Notes: generated from the letters alone by a model not told the origin. Numbered from the stretch's first letter, positions 52,966 to 62,597 are shown. The stretch is DNA of 64,000 bases from Gemmatimonadota bacterium (GCA_030428885.1 JAUIEJ010000003.1:372001-436000), one strand, 5' to 3'. Numbers and translations are program-made.

Positions 52966-55900
52966 ATGCCCCGTCGCCGCCCCTCGTCGGATCCCTCTCC
53001 GGCTCCCCCTCCCGACTCGCCGCCGACTCCCGACGGCGACGCCCAGCGCCGGGCCCGCCGTCGCCGGTGGATCCGTCGCGCCCTTCTTCTCGGCGGTGGG
53101 GCGCTCCTGGTGGGCGGGCCCCTCGTGGCCTGGGAGGCCCACACGTCCAGTTTCCAGAGCCGGTGGTTTTCGGCCCGGGGGCAGGAGCTGGATTGGGGGG
53201 TGCGATCGGGATCCAGCGCCCGGATCCGGTTCCCCCGGGGCGGGCCCTGGGACGAACGACTGGGGTACGTGGCCATTCCGGCCATGGTGGAGCGGGCCCG
53301 GGACGCAGGGTTCGTCATCGCCGACCAGGCCGTGGTCACCGAGGCGTTTCAGCAGCGGGTGGACGGGGGGTGGTATCCGGTCTATCCCGAGAAGTCCCAG
53401 GGGGGGCTCACGGTCCGGGATCGGAACGGTCGGGTGCTGCATCGCTCCCCGAGCCCGGCCCGCATCTATGTCGATTTCGACTCCATTCCGCCCCTGGTGT
53501 GGACCAGCCTGCTCTACATCGAGAACCGGGACTTCCTGGAGCCCGGGGCGCCGCGGCGGAATCCCGCGGTGGACTGGCCTCGCCTGGCCCGGGCCGTGGG
53601 GGAACTGGGACTCCAGGTCCTGGGAAGCGACCGCAACGTGCCCGGCGGAAGCACCCTGGCCACCCAGTTGGAGAAATTCCGGCACTCCCCCGGCGGCCGC
53701 ACCGGATCGGTGCTGGACAAGGCCCGTCAGATGGAGGCGGCCGCCATGCGGGCGTACATCGACGGCCCCGAGACCCTCCGGGACCGGCGGGAGACGGTGC
53801 GGGACTATCTCAACTCCGTGCCCCTGGCGGCCCAGCGGGGCCACGGCGAGGTGGTGGGGGCGGCCGACGGGCTCCATGCCTGGTACGGCACCGACTTCGC
53901 CACGGCCAACCGGGTGCTCTGGTCCGGCGTCGACAGCGACGAGGACGCGGCGGAGCGCGCCCGGGTCTTCCGCCAGATGCTGAGCCTCCTGGTGGCCCCC
54001 AGGAGGCCGTCGTTCTACCTGGCCCAGGACGAGGGACGGGAGGAACTGGCTCGCCTCACCGATGCGTATCTGCGCCTCATGGCCCGGGACAGCGTTATCG
54101 CCCAGCCCCTGGCCCGGGAAGCGCTGGCCACCACGGTGGAGCTCCTGCCCCGGGCCCCCGAGCCCCCCGAGGTGCCCTTCGTGGAACGGAAGGCGGCCAA
54201 CGCCGTGCGGTCGGGCCTGCTCTCCCTCCTGGGCATCCAGAGCCTGTACGATCTGGACCGCCTGGACCTCTCGGTGCGCTCCACCCTGGACATGTCGTGG
54301 CAGGAAGGGGTGGCCGACCTCTTCACCCGGCTCCACGACCCGACCTTCGTGGCGTCGGGGCCCTTCGCCGCCGACCGCCTCCTGGGCCGGGGCGACCCGG
54401 AGGCCGTGCTCTACAGCTTCACCCTCCTGGAGCGGACGCCCCGGGGCCATGCGGTCCGGGTCCAGACCGACAACTTCGACGGTCCCTTCAACCTCACGTC
54501 GGCGGGGCGGCTGGAGCTCGGCTCCACCGCCAAACTCCGCACCCTGGTGACCTACCTCCAGGTCATGGGAGAACTCCACGACCGGTGGACGCGCCGGGAG
54601 CTGGACACCCTCACCGTGGCCCCCCAGGACCGCCTCACCGCCTGGGCCCGGGACCGGCTGCGAGGCGAGCCCACCCTGGACAAGGCCGGCCTCCTGGAAG
54701 CGGCGCTCCAGCGGCCGTATTCGGCCAACCCCGGCGAACGGTTCTTCACCGGGGGCGGGGTCCAGACCTTCTCCAACTTCGACGGCACCCACAACGGGCG
54801 GGTCATGACCGTGCGGGAGGCGTTCGAGCAGTCGGTGAACCTCCCCTTCGTGCGCATGATGCGCGACCTCGTCCACTACTACATGTACCTCCAGCCCGGC
54901 TCCACGGCCTTCGTGCTGGACGCGGTGGACGACCCGACCCGTCAGGCCTACCTCGAGCGGTTCGCCGAACGGGAGGGCCGGAGCTTCACCCGGGACTTCT
55001 ACCGCCGCTACGAAGGGGTCCCCACCGACTCGGTGCTCTACCGGCTGGTGGAGGATCGGGCCCTGGGGCCCACCCGCACGGCCTGGGCGTACCGGTCGGT
55101 GGTGGCCGATGCGGAGCCCGAGGGGTTCGAGGCGTTCCTCCGGGCCACCACGCCCCTGTCGGGGCTCACCCCCGGCGTGGTGGAAGACCTCTTCCGGCGC
55201 ACCGATCCCGAACCGTGGGACCTCAACGACCTGGGGTATCTGGCCCGGATCCACCCCCTGGAGCTCTGGGTCGTGCGGAGGCTACTGGAAAACCCGGAGG
55301 TCGACCTCCAGACCCTGCTGGACGAGGGGGGCGGGGTGCGGAGGGAGGTGTACGACTGGCTGTTTCGCACGTCCCGCCGCAACGCCCAGGACCAGCGGAT
55401 CCGGTCCATGCTCGAGCTCGAGTCGTTCCGCCTGATCCACGCCCAGTGGCGCCGGCTGGGGTACCCCTTCGCCGACCTGGTGCCGTCGCTGGGCACCTCC
55501 ATCGGCAGTTCGGGCGACCGCCCCATGGCCCTGGCCGAACTGCTGGGGATCCTCATCAACGGGGGCGTGCGGCTCCCCGTGGTCCGGGTGGAGGAGGTGG
55601 ATTTCGCCGGAGGCACGCCCTTCGAGACCCGCATGCGCCGGCGGGAGGCCCGGGGCGAGCCCGTGCTGGATCCGGCGGTGGCCGCCGCCGCCCTCTCGGC
55701 CATGCGGGGCGTGGTGGAGCGGGGGACGGCCCGGCGGGCCGGGGGGGTGGTCACCGACGACGACGGTGCGGCGGTGGTCATGGGCGCCAAGACGGGCACC
55801 GGCGACAACCGCTACCAGGTGTACGCCCCGGGGGGCGCCCTCATGGAGTCCCGGGCCGTGAATCGCACCGCCACCCTCGTCTTCACCCTGGCCGACCGCT

Positions 55901-56103
55901 ACGTGGGCGTGGTCACGGCCTACGTTCCCGGTCCCGCCGCCGACGCCTACCGCTTCACCAGCGCCCTGCCGTCGGAGATCTTCCGCACCCTGGGTCCGGT
56001 CTTCAGCCCGTTGCCCGGGGTTCGGGTCGCCCGGGCCGTTGACGGCCCGGAGGCGTCCGATTCGATTCCCGTCGGCCCGGATGCGCCCGACCCGGGTCGG
56101 TGA
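52966..56103 (+). CDS. Class A penicillin-binding protein with large insert in the transpeptidase domain
   Basis: 1045 aa. A basic cytoplasmic N-terminus is followed by a membrane anchor (LLLGGGALLVGGPLVAW). The GT51 glycosyltransferase has IENRDF, GGSTLATQLEKF, KARQMEAA and VRDYLNSVPLA. The transpeptidase has Ser520-x-x-Lys523 (GSTAKL), SVN at 623-625 and KTG at 942-944 (GAKTGTGD). The gap from SxN to KTG is about 320 residues, versus about 125 in E. coli PBP1b, and holds charged helical sequence (residues about 640-840). Motif I of GT51 reads EN rather than ED. It should polymerise and cross-link peptidoglycan. The insert function is unknown. Confidence 0.9.
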   Translation: MPRRRPSSDPSPAPPPDSPPTPDGDAQRRARRRRWIRRALLLGGGALLVGGPLVAWEAHTSSFQSRWFSARGQELDWGVRSGSSARIRFPRGGPWDERLGYVAIPAMVERARDAGFVIADQAVVTEAFQQRVDGGWYPVYPEKSQGGLTVRDRNGRVLHRSPSPARIYVDFDSIPPLVWTSLLYIENRDFLEPGAPRRNPAVDWPRLARAVGELGLQVLGSDRNVPGGSTLATQLEKFRHSPGGRTGSVLDKARQMEAAAMRAYIDGPETLRDRRETVRDYLNSVPLAAQRGHGEVVGAADGLHAWYGTDFATANRVLWSGVDSDEDAAERARVFRQMLSLLVAPRRPSFYLAQDEGREELARLTDAYLRLMARDSVIAQPLAREALATTVELLPRAPEPPEVPFVERKAANAVRSGLLSLLGIQSLYDLDRLDLSVRSTLDMSWQEGVADLFTRLHDPTFVASGPFAADRLLGRGDPEAVLYSFTLLERTPRGHAVRVQTDNFDGPFNLTSAGRLELGSTAKLRTLVTYLQVMGELHDRWTRRELDTLTVAPQDRLTAWARDRLRGEPTLDKAGLLEAALQRPYSANPGERFFTGGGVQTFSNFDGTHNGRVMTVREAFEQSVNLPFVRMMRDLVHYYMYLQPGSTAFVLDAVDDPTRQAYLERFAEREGRSFTRDFYRRYEGVPTDSVLYRLVEDRALGPTRTAWAYRSVVADAEPEGFEAFLRATTPLSGLTPGVVEDLFRRTDPEPWDLNDLGYLARIHPLELWVVRRLLENPEVDLQTLLDEGGGVRREVYDWLFRTSRRNAQDQRIRSMLELESFRLIHAQWRRLGYPFADLVPSLGTSIGSSGDRPMALAELLGILINGGVRLPVVRVEEVDFAGGTPFETRMRRREARGEPVLDPAVAAAALSAMRGVVERGTARRAGGVVTDDDGAAVVMGAKTGTGDNRYQVYAPGGALMESRAVNRTATLVFTLADRYVGVVTAYVPGPAADAYRFTSALPSEIFRTLGPVFSPLPGVRVARAVDGPEASDSIPVGPDAPDPGR

Positions 56104-56131
56104 ACGAACTCCATCCGGGAGGAACGGGACG

Positions 56132-58996
56132 ATGCGAGGTGGACTCCGAGGGACCCTGCTGGCGCTGTGCGCCCTTCCTCTGGCCTGCGGCCCCGCCGAC
56201 GGCCCGGCCTCCGGCGCCGGGGATCCGGGCGACGGGTCCACCGCCTCGGTTGAGGTGCCCTTCGAGCGCTACGAGCTGCCCAACGGGCTCGAGGTGATTC
56301 TCCACGTGGACCGCTCCGACCCCCTGGCGGCCGTGGCCATGACCTTCCACGTGGGCTCGGCCCGGGAGGTGGAGGGGCGCACCGGATTCGCCCACCTCTT
56401 CGAGCACCTCTTCTTCCTGGATTCGGAAAACCTGGGGCCCGGCGGTCTGGATCGCCTCATGACCCGGATCGGCAGTTCCACCAACGGCTCCACCAACCGC
56501 GACCGCACGAACTACTTCGAGGTGGTTCCGGTGGACGGGCTGGAGAAGGCGCTGTGGGCCGAGGCCGACAAGCTCGGCTGGTTCATCAACACGGTGACCG
56601 AAGACGTGGTGGCGAAGGAGAAGCAGGTCGTCAAGAACGAGAAGCGCCAGAGCGTGGACAACAATCCCTACGGCCACGCCAGCTACGTCATCGACCGGGC
56701 CCTGTATCCCGAAGGCCATCCCTACCGCTGGCAGGTCATCGGCTCCCTGGCCGATCTGGACGCCGCTTCGCTGGCCGACGTGAAGGAATTCCACACCCGG
56801 TGGTACGGGCCCAACAACGCCACCCTGGTGGTGGCGGGCGACCTGGACGTGGAGGCCACCAAGGCGTGGATCCAGCGCTATTTCGGCGAGATCCCGGCAC
56901 GGGAGACCCCCCAGCGGCCCACGCCGCCCGAGGTGGCCCTGGACGGCGACCGGCTGCTCTTCCACGAAGACAACTTCGCCCGGCTGCCCCAGCTCCAGTT
57001 GGCCTGGCCCACGGTGCCGGCCTACCACCCCGACGCCTACGCCCTGGACGTCCTGTCGGCCATCCTCACCGACGGCAAGACGTCGCCGTTCTACGAGGTG
57101 GTGGTGGAAGAGGAGGGGCTGGCGCCGGCGGTGAACGCCTTCCACTCCACCCAGGAGCTGGCCGGCCGCTTCACCCTCACCATCCGGGCCTACGCCGACA
57201 CCGACCTCGACGCCGTGCGGGGCGCCGTGGACGCGGCCTTCGCCCGCTTCGAGAGCGAGGGCGTGCCCGCCGACGAACTGCAGCGGGTGAAGGCCGGCAC
57301 CGAGACCGGGTTCTACGGGGGCCTGTCCAGCGCCCTGGGCAAGGCGTTCAGCCTGGCCCAGTACGCCATCTTCGCCGGCGATCCCGGCTTCCTGGCCGAA
57401 GACCTGGAGCGCACCCTGGCGGTGAGCGCCGACGACGTGATGCGGGTCTACCAGACCTACATCGCCGACCGTCCGCTGGTGGCGGCCAGCTTCGTGCCCC
57501 GGGGGCAGGCCGATCTCGCCCTGGAGGGTTCGCAGCGGGCCGAGGTGGTGGAGGAGCCCATCGTCCAGGGTGCCGAGGCCGAGGTGGTCATCGACGACCG
57601 GGTGGACATCGAGCGCACGCCGTCGGTCATCGACCGATCGGTGGAGCCCCCCTTCGGCGAGGCGCCCACCCTCTCGGCGCCTCCCGTCTGGGAGGACGCC
57701 CTTGCCAACGGCGTCCGGGTGCTGGGCATCCGGGACACCGAGCTCCCCCTGGTTCAGTTCGAACTGCGCTTCCACGGGGGACTGCTCCTGGAGGATCCGG
57801 CGCGGGTGGGGGTGGCCAACCTCCTGGCCGAGTCCATGACCGAGGGCACGGCCCGCCGCACCCCCGCCGAGCTGGAGGCGGCCATCGATCTCCTGGGCGC
57901 CAACGTCTCGGTGTCGTCGGGGCGGGAGGCGTTCACGATCCGGGGAAGCACCCTGGCCCGGAACTACGCCGAAACCATGGCCCTGGTGGAGGAGATCCTC
58001 CGGGAGCCCCGCTTCGACAGCGCCCAATTCGAGCTGGCCCGGCAGCGGGTGGCCAACACCCTCCGCCAGCAGTCCGCCAGCCCCGGGGCCATCGGGGGAC
58101 AGGTCTTCCAGGGCCTCCTGTACGGCGACCACGTCCTGGGGCGGAACCCCCTGGGCACGCCGGAGTCGGTGGCGGCCGTGACCCTGGGCGACCTCCGGGA
58201 CTTCCACGCCCGCACCCTGGTGCCCGAACTCGCCGCGTTCCACGTGGCCGGCGCGGTGGATCACGACGCCGTCATGGCGTCGCTTCAGGGGCTGGCCGAG
58301 GGATGGGAAGGCACGGCGCCGGCGTTTCCCGCCCCACCCACCTGGAGTCCCCAGCGCGCCGGGCTCTACTTCGTCGACGTGCCGGGCTCGAGCCAGTCGG
58401 TGCTCAACATCGGCTACCTGGCCCTCCCCGAGACCGACGACGGCTTCTGGCCCGCGACGGTCATGAACTTCCGCCTGGGCGGCGGCGGATTCGCCAGCGA
58501 CCTCACCCAGGAACTCCGGGAGGGCCGGGGCTACACCTACGGCATCCGCTCGGGATTCCAGGGGTCGGACCTGCCGGGGCCGTTTTCCATCTCGTCGTCG
58601 GTGCGCTCCAACGTGACGCTGGAGGCGCTGGATCTCATCAAGGAGATCGTGGACGGGTACGGGCCGGGCTTCGACGACACCGATCTCGACGCCACACGCA
58701 GCTTCCTGCTGCGCACCAACGCCCGGGCCTTCGAGACGCTGGGGGCCAAGGTGGGACTCCTCTCCGACATGAGCGCCTACGGCTTTCCCGCCGACTACGT
58801 GCTCCAGCGGGAAGCCGTGGTCCGGGACTTCACCGTGGACGACGCCCGCCGGCTCGCGGCCCGGCACCTGGACACGTCGGGCATGATCTGGCTGGTGGTG
58901 GGCGACGCCGCGACCCAGCGGCCCCGCCTCGACGCCCTGGGGCTCGGGCCGTCGACTCTCCTGGACCGGGACGGGCGTCCCGTCTCGGGCGGGTGA
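56132..58996 (+). CDS. M16-family zinc metallopeptidase lipoprotein
   Basis: 954 aa from the ATG at 56132 with GGAGGAAC upstream. A lipobox (ALPLAC) predicts a lipoprotein. It holds two M16 halves. The N-terminal half has the inverted zinc motif HLFEH (His88, Glu91, His92) and downstream Glu in NEKRQSVDNNPYG. The C-terminal half lacks the motif but has the typical EGRGYTYGIRS substrate-binding loop. This is the two-domain pitrilysin-like arrangement of active plus inactive halves. It should degrade peptides outside the cytoplasm. Its stop overlaps the start of a small secreted ORF (GTGA). Confidence 0.94.
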   Translation: MRGGLRGTLLALCALPLACGPADGPASGAGDPGDGSTASVEVPFERYELPNGLEVILHVDRSDPLAAVAMTFHVGSAREVEGRTGFAHLFEHLFFLDSENLGPGGLDRLMTRIGSSTNGSTNRDRTNYFEVVPVDGLEKALWAEADKLGWFINTVTEDVVAKEKQVVKNEKRQSVDNNPYGHASYVIDRALYPEGHPYRWQVIGSLADLDAASLADVKEFHTRWYGPNNATLVVAGDLDVEATKAWIQRYFGEIPARETPQRPTPPEVALDGDRLLFHEDNFARLPQLQLAWPTVPAYHPDAYALDVLSAILTDGKTSPFYEVVVEEEGLAPAVNAFHSTQELAGRFTLTIRAYADTDLDAVRGAVDAAFARFESEGVPADELQRVKAGTETGFYGGLSSALGKAFSLAQYAIFAGDPGFLAEDLERTLAVSADDVMRVYQTYIADRPLVAASFVPRGQADLALEGSQRAEVVEEPIVQGAEAEVVIDDRVDIERTPSVIDRSVEPPFGEAPTLSAPPVWEDALANGVRVLGIRDTELPLVQFELRFHGGLLLEDPARVGVANLLAESMTEGTARRTPAELEAAIDLLGANVSVSSGREAFTIRGSTLARNYAETMALVEEILREPRFDSAQFELARQRVANTLRQQSASPGAIGGQVFQGLLYGDHVLGRNPLGTPESVAAVTLGDLRDFHARTLVPELAAFHVAGAVDHDAVMASLQGLAEGWEGTAPAFPAPPTWSPQRAGLYFVDVPGSSQSVLNIGYLALPETDDGFWPATVMNFRLGGGGFASDLTQELREGRGYTYGIRSGFQGSDLPGPFSISSSVRSNVTLEALDLIKEIVDGYGPGFDDTDLDATRSFLLRTNARAFETLGAKVGLLSDMSAYGFPADYVLQREAVVRDFTVDDARRLAARHLDTSGMIWLVVGDAATQRPRLDALGLGPSTLLDRDGRPVSGG

Positions 58997-59397
58997 TCAT
59001 GGGGCGGGTGCGATTCCGGGGGCTCGGCGCCGTTCTCGGCGTCGTCGTCGTCGCGGCGGGACTGCTGCCGGGACCGCCGCCGGGGAACGCACCCGCCCAC
59101 CGGGACGACGGCCTGTCGGGACCGGCGGCGCCGGCCCACATCTCGCCGGCCGCCGGGGTCGGCTCCAGGGAAGCCGAGTCCCACGGCCCCGAACCCCGGG
59201 TTCGCCGGGTGGACTCGGGACCCCGACACGACGAGGGTCCGGCCACCGCCGCCGGGCTCCGCCCCGGGGCCGCCCGGGATCGGAGCGTCCTGGATCCGCC
59301 CCACCGGGTCGCCCACGCCCGACTCCGGTCCGGAGCGGCCATCCACGCCACCACCCTTCCTCCTCCCTCGCCTCCTCGATCCGGTCTCCGGAGCTGA
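58993..59397 (+). CDS. Small proline/glycine-rich putative secreted protein
   Basis: About 134 aa from the GTG at 58993, which overlaps the M16 stop; an ATG at 58999 is in frame. The N-terminus (RFRGLGAVLGVVVVAAGLL) looks like a signal peptide or anchor. The rest is low-complexity Pro/Arg/His-rich without any family I recognise. Third-position GC is high at first and falls toward the end, so the frame may be only partly real. Coupled translation is the main support. A non-coding trailer of the M16 mRNA is the alternative. Confidence 0.4.
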   Translation: MIMGRVRFRGLGAVLGVVVVAAGLLPGPPPGNAPAHRDDGLSGPAAPAHISPAAGVGSREAESHGPEPRVRRVDSGPRHDEGPATAAGLRPGAARDRSVLDPPHRVAHARLRSGAAIHATTLPPPSPPRSGLRS

Positions 59398-59499
59398 GCC
59401 CCCCGGGGCCGCTCCACCGAAGCCGGATCCCGACGTTCCCGCCGCCCGGCCCCTCGGCCGGGGGGCCTCCGTCGTATGCATCGTCCCGAGGAGGACGTC

Positions 59500-59628
59500 A
59501 TGGGAATCCCCCACGAACCCGCCACGCTGTTCGTCTATGCCCTGCTCGCCGTGGCCGCCTGGGCCATCTGGCGAGGGAGTCGAACCACCGCTCCGCCCCC
59601 GTCCGACGAGAACCACCTGGACGGGTAG
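59500..59628 (+). CDS. 42-aa single-pass membrane microprotein
   Basis: The ATG at 59500 follows GAGGAGGA with good spacing and opens a 42-codon frame ending TAG at 59628. Residues about 8-24 (ATLFVYALLAVAAWAIW) form one membrane helix, then a basic turn (RGSR) and an acidic C-terminus (PSDENHLDG), which predicts the C-terminus in the cytoplasm. An in-frame ATG at 59476 is possible. No family is recognised. The strong ribosome-binding site and amphipathic layout argue against chance. Confidence 0.55.
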   Translation: MGIPHEPATLFVYALLAVAAWAIWRGSRTTAPPPSDENHLDG

Positions 59629-59674
59629 ACGCCATCGGGGGGCGGGGCCGATCCGGCCTCCGCCCCCCGATCAG

Positions 59675-59747
59675 TGGGCCCGGCAGGGTTCGAACCTGCG
59701 ACCTACCGATTATGAGTCGGCTGCTCTAACCGCTGAGCTACGGGCCC
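59675..59747 (-). tRNA. tRNA with CAU anticodon, probably elongator tRNA-Met
   Basis: On the minus strand the 73-nt sequence folds into a complete cloverleaf: acceptor GGGCCCG/CGGGCCC, D-arm GCTCAGCGGTTAGAGC, anticodon arm GCCGA-CTCATAA-TCGGT, T-arm GCAGG-TTCGAAC-CCTGC, and discriminator A. CCA is not encoded. The anticodon CAU fits elongator Met or Ile2 (modified by TilS). The CGACTCATAATCG loop context is more usual in elongator Met, but Ile2 is not excluded. The first 10 nt overlap the 3' end of the response-regulator gene. Confidence 0.9.
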
Positions 59748-60862
59748 GGATGGGGCGAGAAGACCACGAGGGCCTCGGCGGGTTCTCCGTCCTCGTCGGC
59801 CACGGGAGCGCACACCACCGCCGCCCGACGGCCTTCCGGAAACACCGCCTCGAAGGCCAGGGGATCGGTGCGGCCGCCCCCGAAGGCCTCCAGGGCGGCC
59901 CGCCAACGGCCCGCCCCCTCGGCGCCCAGGAACTCGTCCAGGGGCCGGGTCACCAGGGCCGATGGATCCTGCCCGAGAAGCCCGGCCAGGGCGGGGGAGA
60001 CGTCCAGCACGCCGCCGGCCAGGTCGGTGACGGCCAGGGGGAGTCCCAGGGACTCGAAGGCGGCCCGGAACCGGGCGCCTCCCAGGTGGAGGCGATGGAC
60101 GCTCTCCACGGTCCGGACGTCCTCCACGGCACCCTCGACGTAGACCACCCGGCCCGAATGGTCCTTGTGGGCCCGGGCCGTGTTCCGCACCGGCACGTGG
60201 AAGCCGTCGCTCCGCTCCAGCCAGGACTCGAACCCCCGCACCACGCCGTCGGTCTCCAGCAGGTCCCGGAGGCGGGCCACGTCGGAGGGGTGGACGTAGA
60301 ACGACGAGGCGTACCGGTCCCGCAGGACGTCGGGTGCCGGGCGGCCCAGGAGCTGGACCAGGGCGGGGTTGGCGTCGACGAACCCTCCCTGGGGGGTACA
60401 GCGGTACAGGCCCAGGGGCAGGTGGTCGAAGAGGGCCCGGTAGCGGGATTCGCTCTCCTGCAGTTCGGCCAGGGTCCGGCTGCGGTCCAGGGTGTAGCGC
60501 AGGGCGCGCTCCAGCCCGTCCGGATCGATTCGGCCCTTCACCAGGTAGTCGGCCGCGCCGGCCTCCTGGGCCTCCAGGTCCACCTCCCGGGAGCCTTTTC
60601 CCGTGAGGAGGATCATGGGGGTGTCGAACTCCAGCGCGGTGGCCCGGCGAATCAGGTCGAGGCCGTTGTCCGGGCCCAGGAGGTAGTCCACCAGCGCCAC
60701 GTCGTGCTCACCGGAGCGGATTCGCTCCAGGCCGTCGGCCACCGTGGTCACCCAGCGCACCACCACCTGGGCGTGACGGATCTGGGCCAACATGGCCCGG
60801 GTGAATTCGGCGTCGGTGGGGTCGTCCTCCACCAGGAGGACGCGGATCGTGTCGGGAGCCAC
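59738..60862 (-). CDS. Response regulator with two PAS domains
   Basis: 374 aa from a GTG start. The receiver domain (IRVLLVEDDPTDAEFTRAML) has the phosphorylatable Asp in DVALVDYLLGPDNG and the Thr/Lys site ILLTGKGS. It is followed by a coiled region and two PAS domains: SRYRALFDHLPLGLYRC with a PAC-like stretch HSGRVVYVEGAVEDV, and ARFRAAFESLGLPLAVTDLAGGVLD. No kinase or output domain follows, so it is probably a phosphorelay or signalling adaptor. The stop codon TAG is positions 8-10 of the tRNA gene, which follows in the same direction. Confidence 0.88.
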   Translation of the reverse strand: MAPDTIRVLLVEDDPTDAEFTRAMLAQIRHAQVVVRWVTTVADGLERIRSGEHDVALVDYLLGPDNGLDLIRRATALEFDTPMILLTGKGSREVDLEAQEAGAADYLVKGRIDPDGLERALRYTLDRSRTLAELQESESRYRALFDHLPLGLYRCTPQGGFVDANPALVQLLGRPAPDVLRDRYASSFYVHPSDVARLRDLLETDGVVRGFESWLERSDGFHVPVRNTARAHKDHSGRVVYVEGAVEDVRTVESVHRLHLGGARFRAAFESLGLPLAVTDLAGGVLDVSPALAGLLGQDPSALVTRPLDEFLGAEGAGRWRAALEAFGGGRTDPLAFEAVFPEGRRAAVVCAPVADEDGEPAEALVVFSPHPGP

Positions 60863-60944
60863 GGCAGGGACCGCCGGTCGAGGGAGCGGAACGCTGCGGC
60901 AAGCTACGCCGCCGCCGGTCGCGACTCAAGCGCAGCCCCGGCCC

Positions 60945-61310
60945 TCACTCGGGTTCGGGGGGCGGACGGCGCCGGAGCTTCTTGGTCCGGGCCCGTCGCC
61001 GCTTCTCGTCCAGGCGCTTCCGTTTCTCCCGGGGCGGCACCCGGGTGGGCACGCGCTCCGGATCGGTGTGGGCCCGGGCCTCCAGGCGCGCCCGGAGGCG
61101 TTCCAGGGCCAGACGCCGATTGCGGTGCTGGCTCCGGTCCGAGCGGCTTTCCACCCGGATCCCCGTGGGTCGGTGCACCAGGCGCACCCCCGAGTCGGTG
61201 GTGTTCTGGTGCTGCCCGCCCTTGCCCCCCGCCCGAAACGTCTGGACGTCGCACTCGGCCAGGAGGGCGTCGTCGTCGTCGGGAATGATCACGGGATCGG
61301 GGCGCTCCAT
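60945..61310 (-). CDS. Release-factor-like GGQ protein (ArfB/PrfH-like)
   Basis: 121 aa from the ATG at 61310 with AGGAGG 8 nt upstream. It contains [22 protein letters not shown], the GGQ peptidyl-tRNA hydrolysis loop, followed by a highly basic tail ([20 protein letters not shown]). Size and tail are like ArfB/YaeJ, which rescues stalled ribosomes. The N-terminal codon-recognition domain of RF1/RF2 is absent. It may be ArfB or a related small peptidyl-tRNA hydrolase. It is upstream of the response regulator on the same strand, with an 82-bp gap. Confidence 0.87.
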   Translation of the reverse strand: MERPDPVIIPDDDDALLAECDVQTFRAGGKGGQHQNTTDSGVRLVHRPTGIRVESRSDRSQHRNRRLALERLRARLEARAHTDPERVPTRVPPREKRKRLDEKRRRARTKKLRRRPPPEPE

Positions 61311-61491
61311 GGCGCGGGCCTCCTGGGCGGGGGAAGGGGGCGCGGGATGGCCCCGGGGCCGAGGTTTTCGTACCCTTCGACGACCCCCGGTTCGTCGGGT
61401 CGGCCCGGGTCCGACACCGCGCCCCCCGGCGTCGTTCCCCCTCCGCCGTCCCGCCCCGGCCGGAACCGCCTCCACGCCCCTCCCGGTGGCC

Positions 61492-62592
61492 ATGATCTTC
61501 GACCGCAGCGAGCAGCACCCCGGAGCCCGGTTCCTCCTCATGCTGGCGTCCGGGGTCGTGGTCATCTGGGGGCTCCAGTTCGCCCAGGCCATCCTGCTGC
61601 CCTTCGCCCTGGCCCTCTTCCTGGCGATCCTGAGCCTGCCTCTGGTGCTGGGGCTGATCCGTCGCCGGGTGCCCGGGGCCGTGGCCATCCTCCTGGCGGT
61701 GACCCTGGTGGTGGGGGTGTTCGGGCTGCTGGGCCTCCTGGCCAGCCAGTCGCTGCCCGAGCTGGGCACCCGGGCCGAGCGGTATCAGGTGGCGCTGCAG
61801 GCCCTCTGGGACGGCGTGCTGGCCAACCTCTCGGAGCGCTTCAACCGCCCGCTGGACGAGATCCTGAGCAGCGCCGAGTTCTTCCAGACCAACCAACTGG
61901 TCTCTCTCGTCCAGAGCACCGTGACCCGGGCCACCATCGTCCTCTCCCAGGCGTTCCTGGTGCTCCTCATCATGGTCTTCGTGCTGGCCGAAGCCACGGT
62001 GTTTCCCGCCAAGCTCCGGGCCCTGAGCGACGGCTCGGACCGGGGCGAGGAGCGCATGGCCAAGGTGGTCACCGAGATCCAGAGCTACCTGGGGATCAAG
62101 ACCGTCATCAGTCTGGCCACGGGCCTCCTCCTGGGTGGATTCTGCTGGCTCATGGATCTGGACTTTCCCGTCCTCCTGGGGCTGGTGGCCTTCGCCCTGA
62201 ACTACATCCCCACGGTGGGCTCCATCATCGCGGCCGTCCCGGCGGTGCTGTTGAGCCTGATCCTCCACGGCACGGTGGGCCACGCCCTGGGGGTCATGAC
62301 GGGGTACGTGGTGGTGAACACGGTCTTCGGCAACATCATCGAGCCCAATCTCATGGGACGCCGTCTCGGCCTGTCGCCGCTGGTGGTGGTGCTGTCGCTG
62401 CTCTTCTGGAACTTCGTCTGGGGACCCCTGGGCGCCCTCCTCTCCGTGCCTCTGACCATGATCCTCAAGATCTGGTTGGAGAACACCCAGGACCTGCGCT
62501 GGGTCGCCGTGCTCCTGGACAAGCAGGCCCCGGCCACCACCGTTCTGGAAGTGGGTGGCCCGGCCAACGTCGACGGCGACCCCGGAGTCTGA
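61492..62592 (+). CDS. AI-2E/PerM-family membrane protein
   Basis: 366 aa from the ATG at 61492; an in-frame GTG at 61486 would add two residues. Seven to eight membrane helices are visible. The region [20 protein letters not shown] and the C-terminal [42 protein letters not shown] are the family signature. A cytoplasmic or periplasmic loop (about residues 90-135) separates the helical groups. Members export small molecules or ions; AI-2 transport cannot be assumed. It is divergent from the GGQ protein. Confidence 0.92.
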   Translation: MIFDRSEQHPGARFLLMLASGVVVIWGLQFAQAILLPFALALFLAILSLPLVLGLIRRRVPGAVAILLAVTLVVGVFGLLGLLASQSLPELGTRAERYQVALQALWDGVLANLSERFNRPLDEILSSAEFFQTNQLVSLVQSTVTRATIVLSQAFLVLLIMVFVLAEATVFPAKLRALSDGSDRGEERMAKVVTEIQSYLGIKTVISLATGLLLGGFCWLMDLDFPVLLGLVAFALNYIPTVGSIIAAVPAVLLSLILHGTVGHALGVMTGYVVVNTVFGNIIEPNLMGRRLGLSPLVVVLSLLFWNFVWGPLGALLSVPLTMILKIWLENTQDLRWVAVLLDKQAPATTVLEVGGPANVDGDPGV

Positions 62593-62597
62593 GAGCC

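Noticed and set aside
51235-55254. A 1339-codon minus-strand frame opposite the L,D-transpeptidase and PBP genes
   Set aside because: It has a shadow composition, no signal peptide or domain, and the plus-strand genes carry complete active-site motifs.
58795-59616. Minus-strand frames opposite the small genes after the M16 peptidase
   Set aside because: They are low-complexity Gly/Pro/Arg products, and the plus strand has coupled starts and ribosome-binding sites.
59675-59747. Identity of the tRNA as tRNA-Ile2
   Set aside because: Not fully excluded, but the CGACTCATAATCG context is more usual for elongator Met, so Met is preferred.
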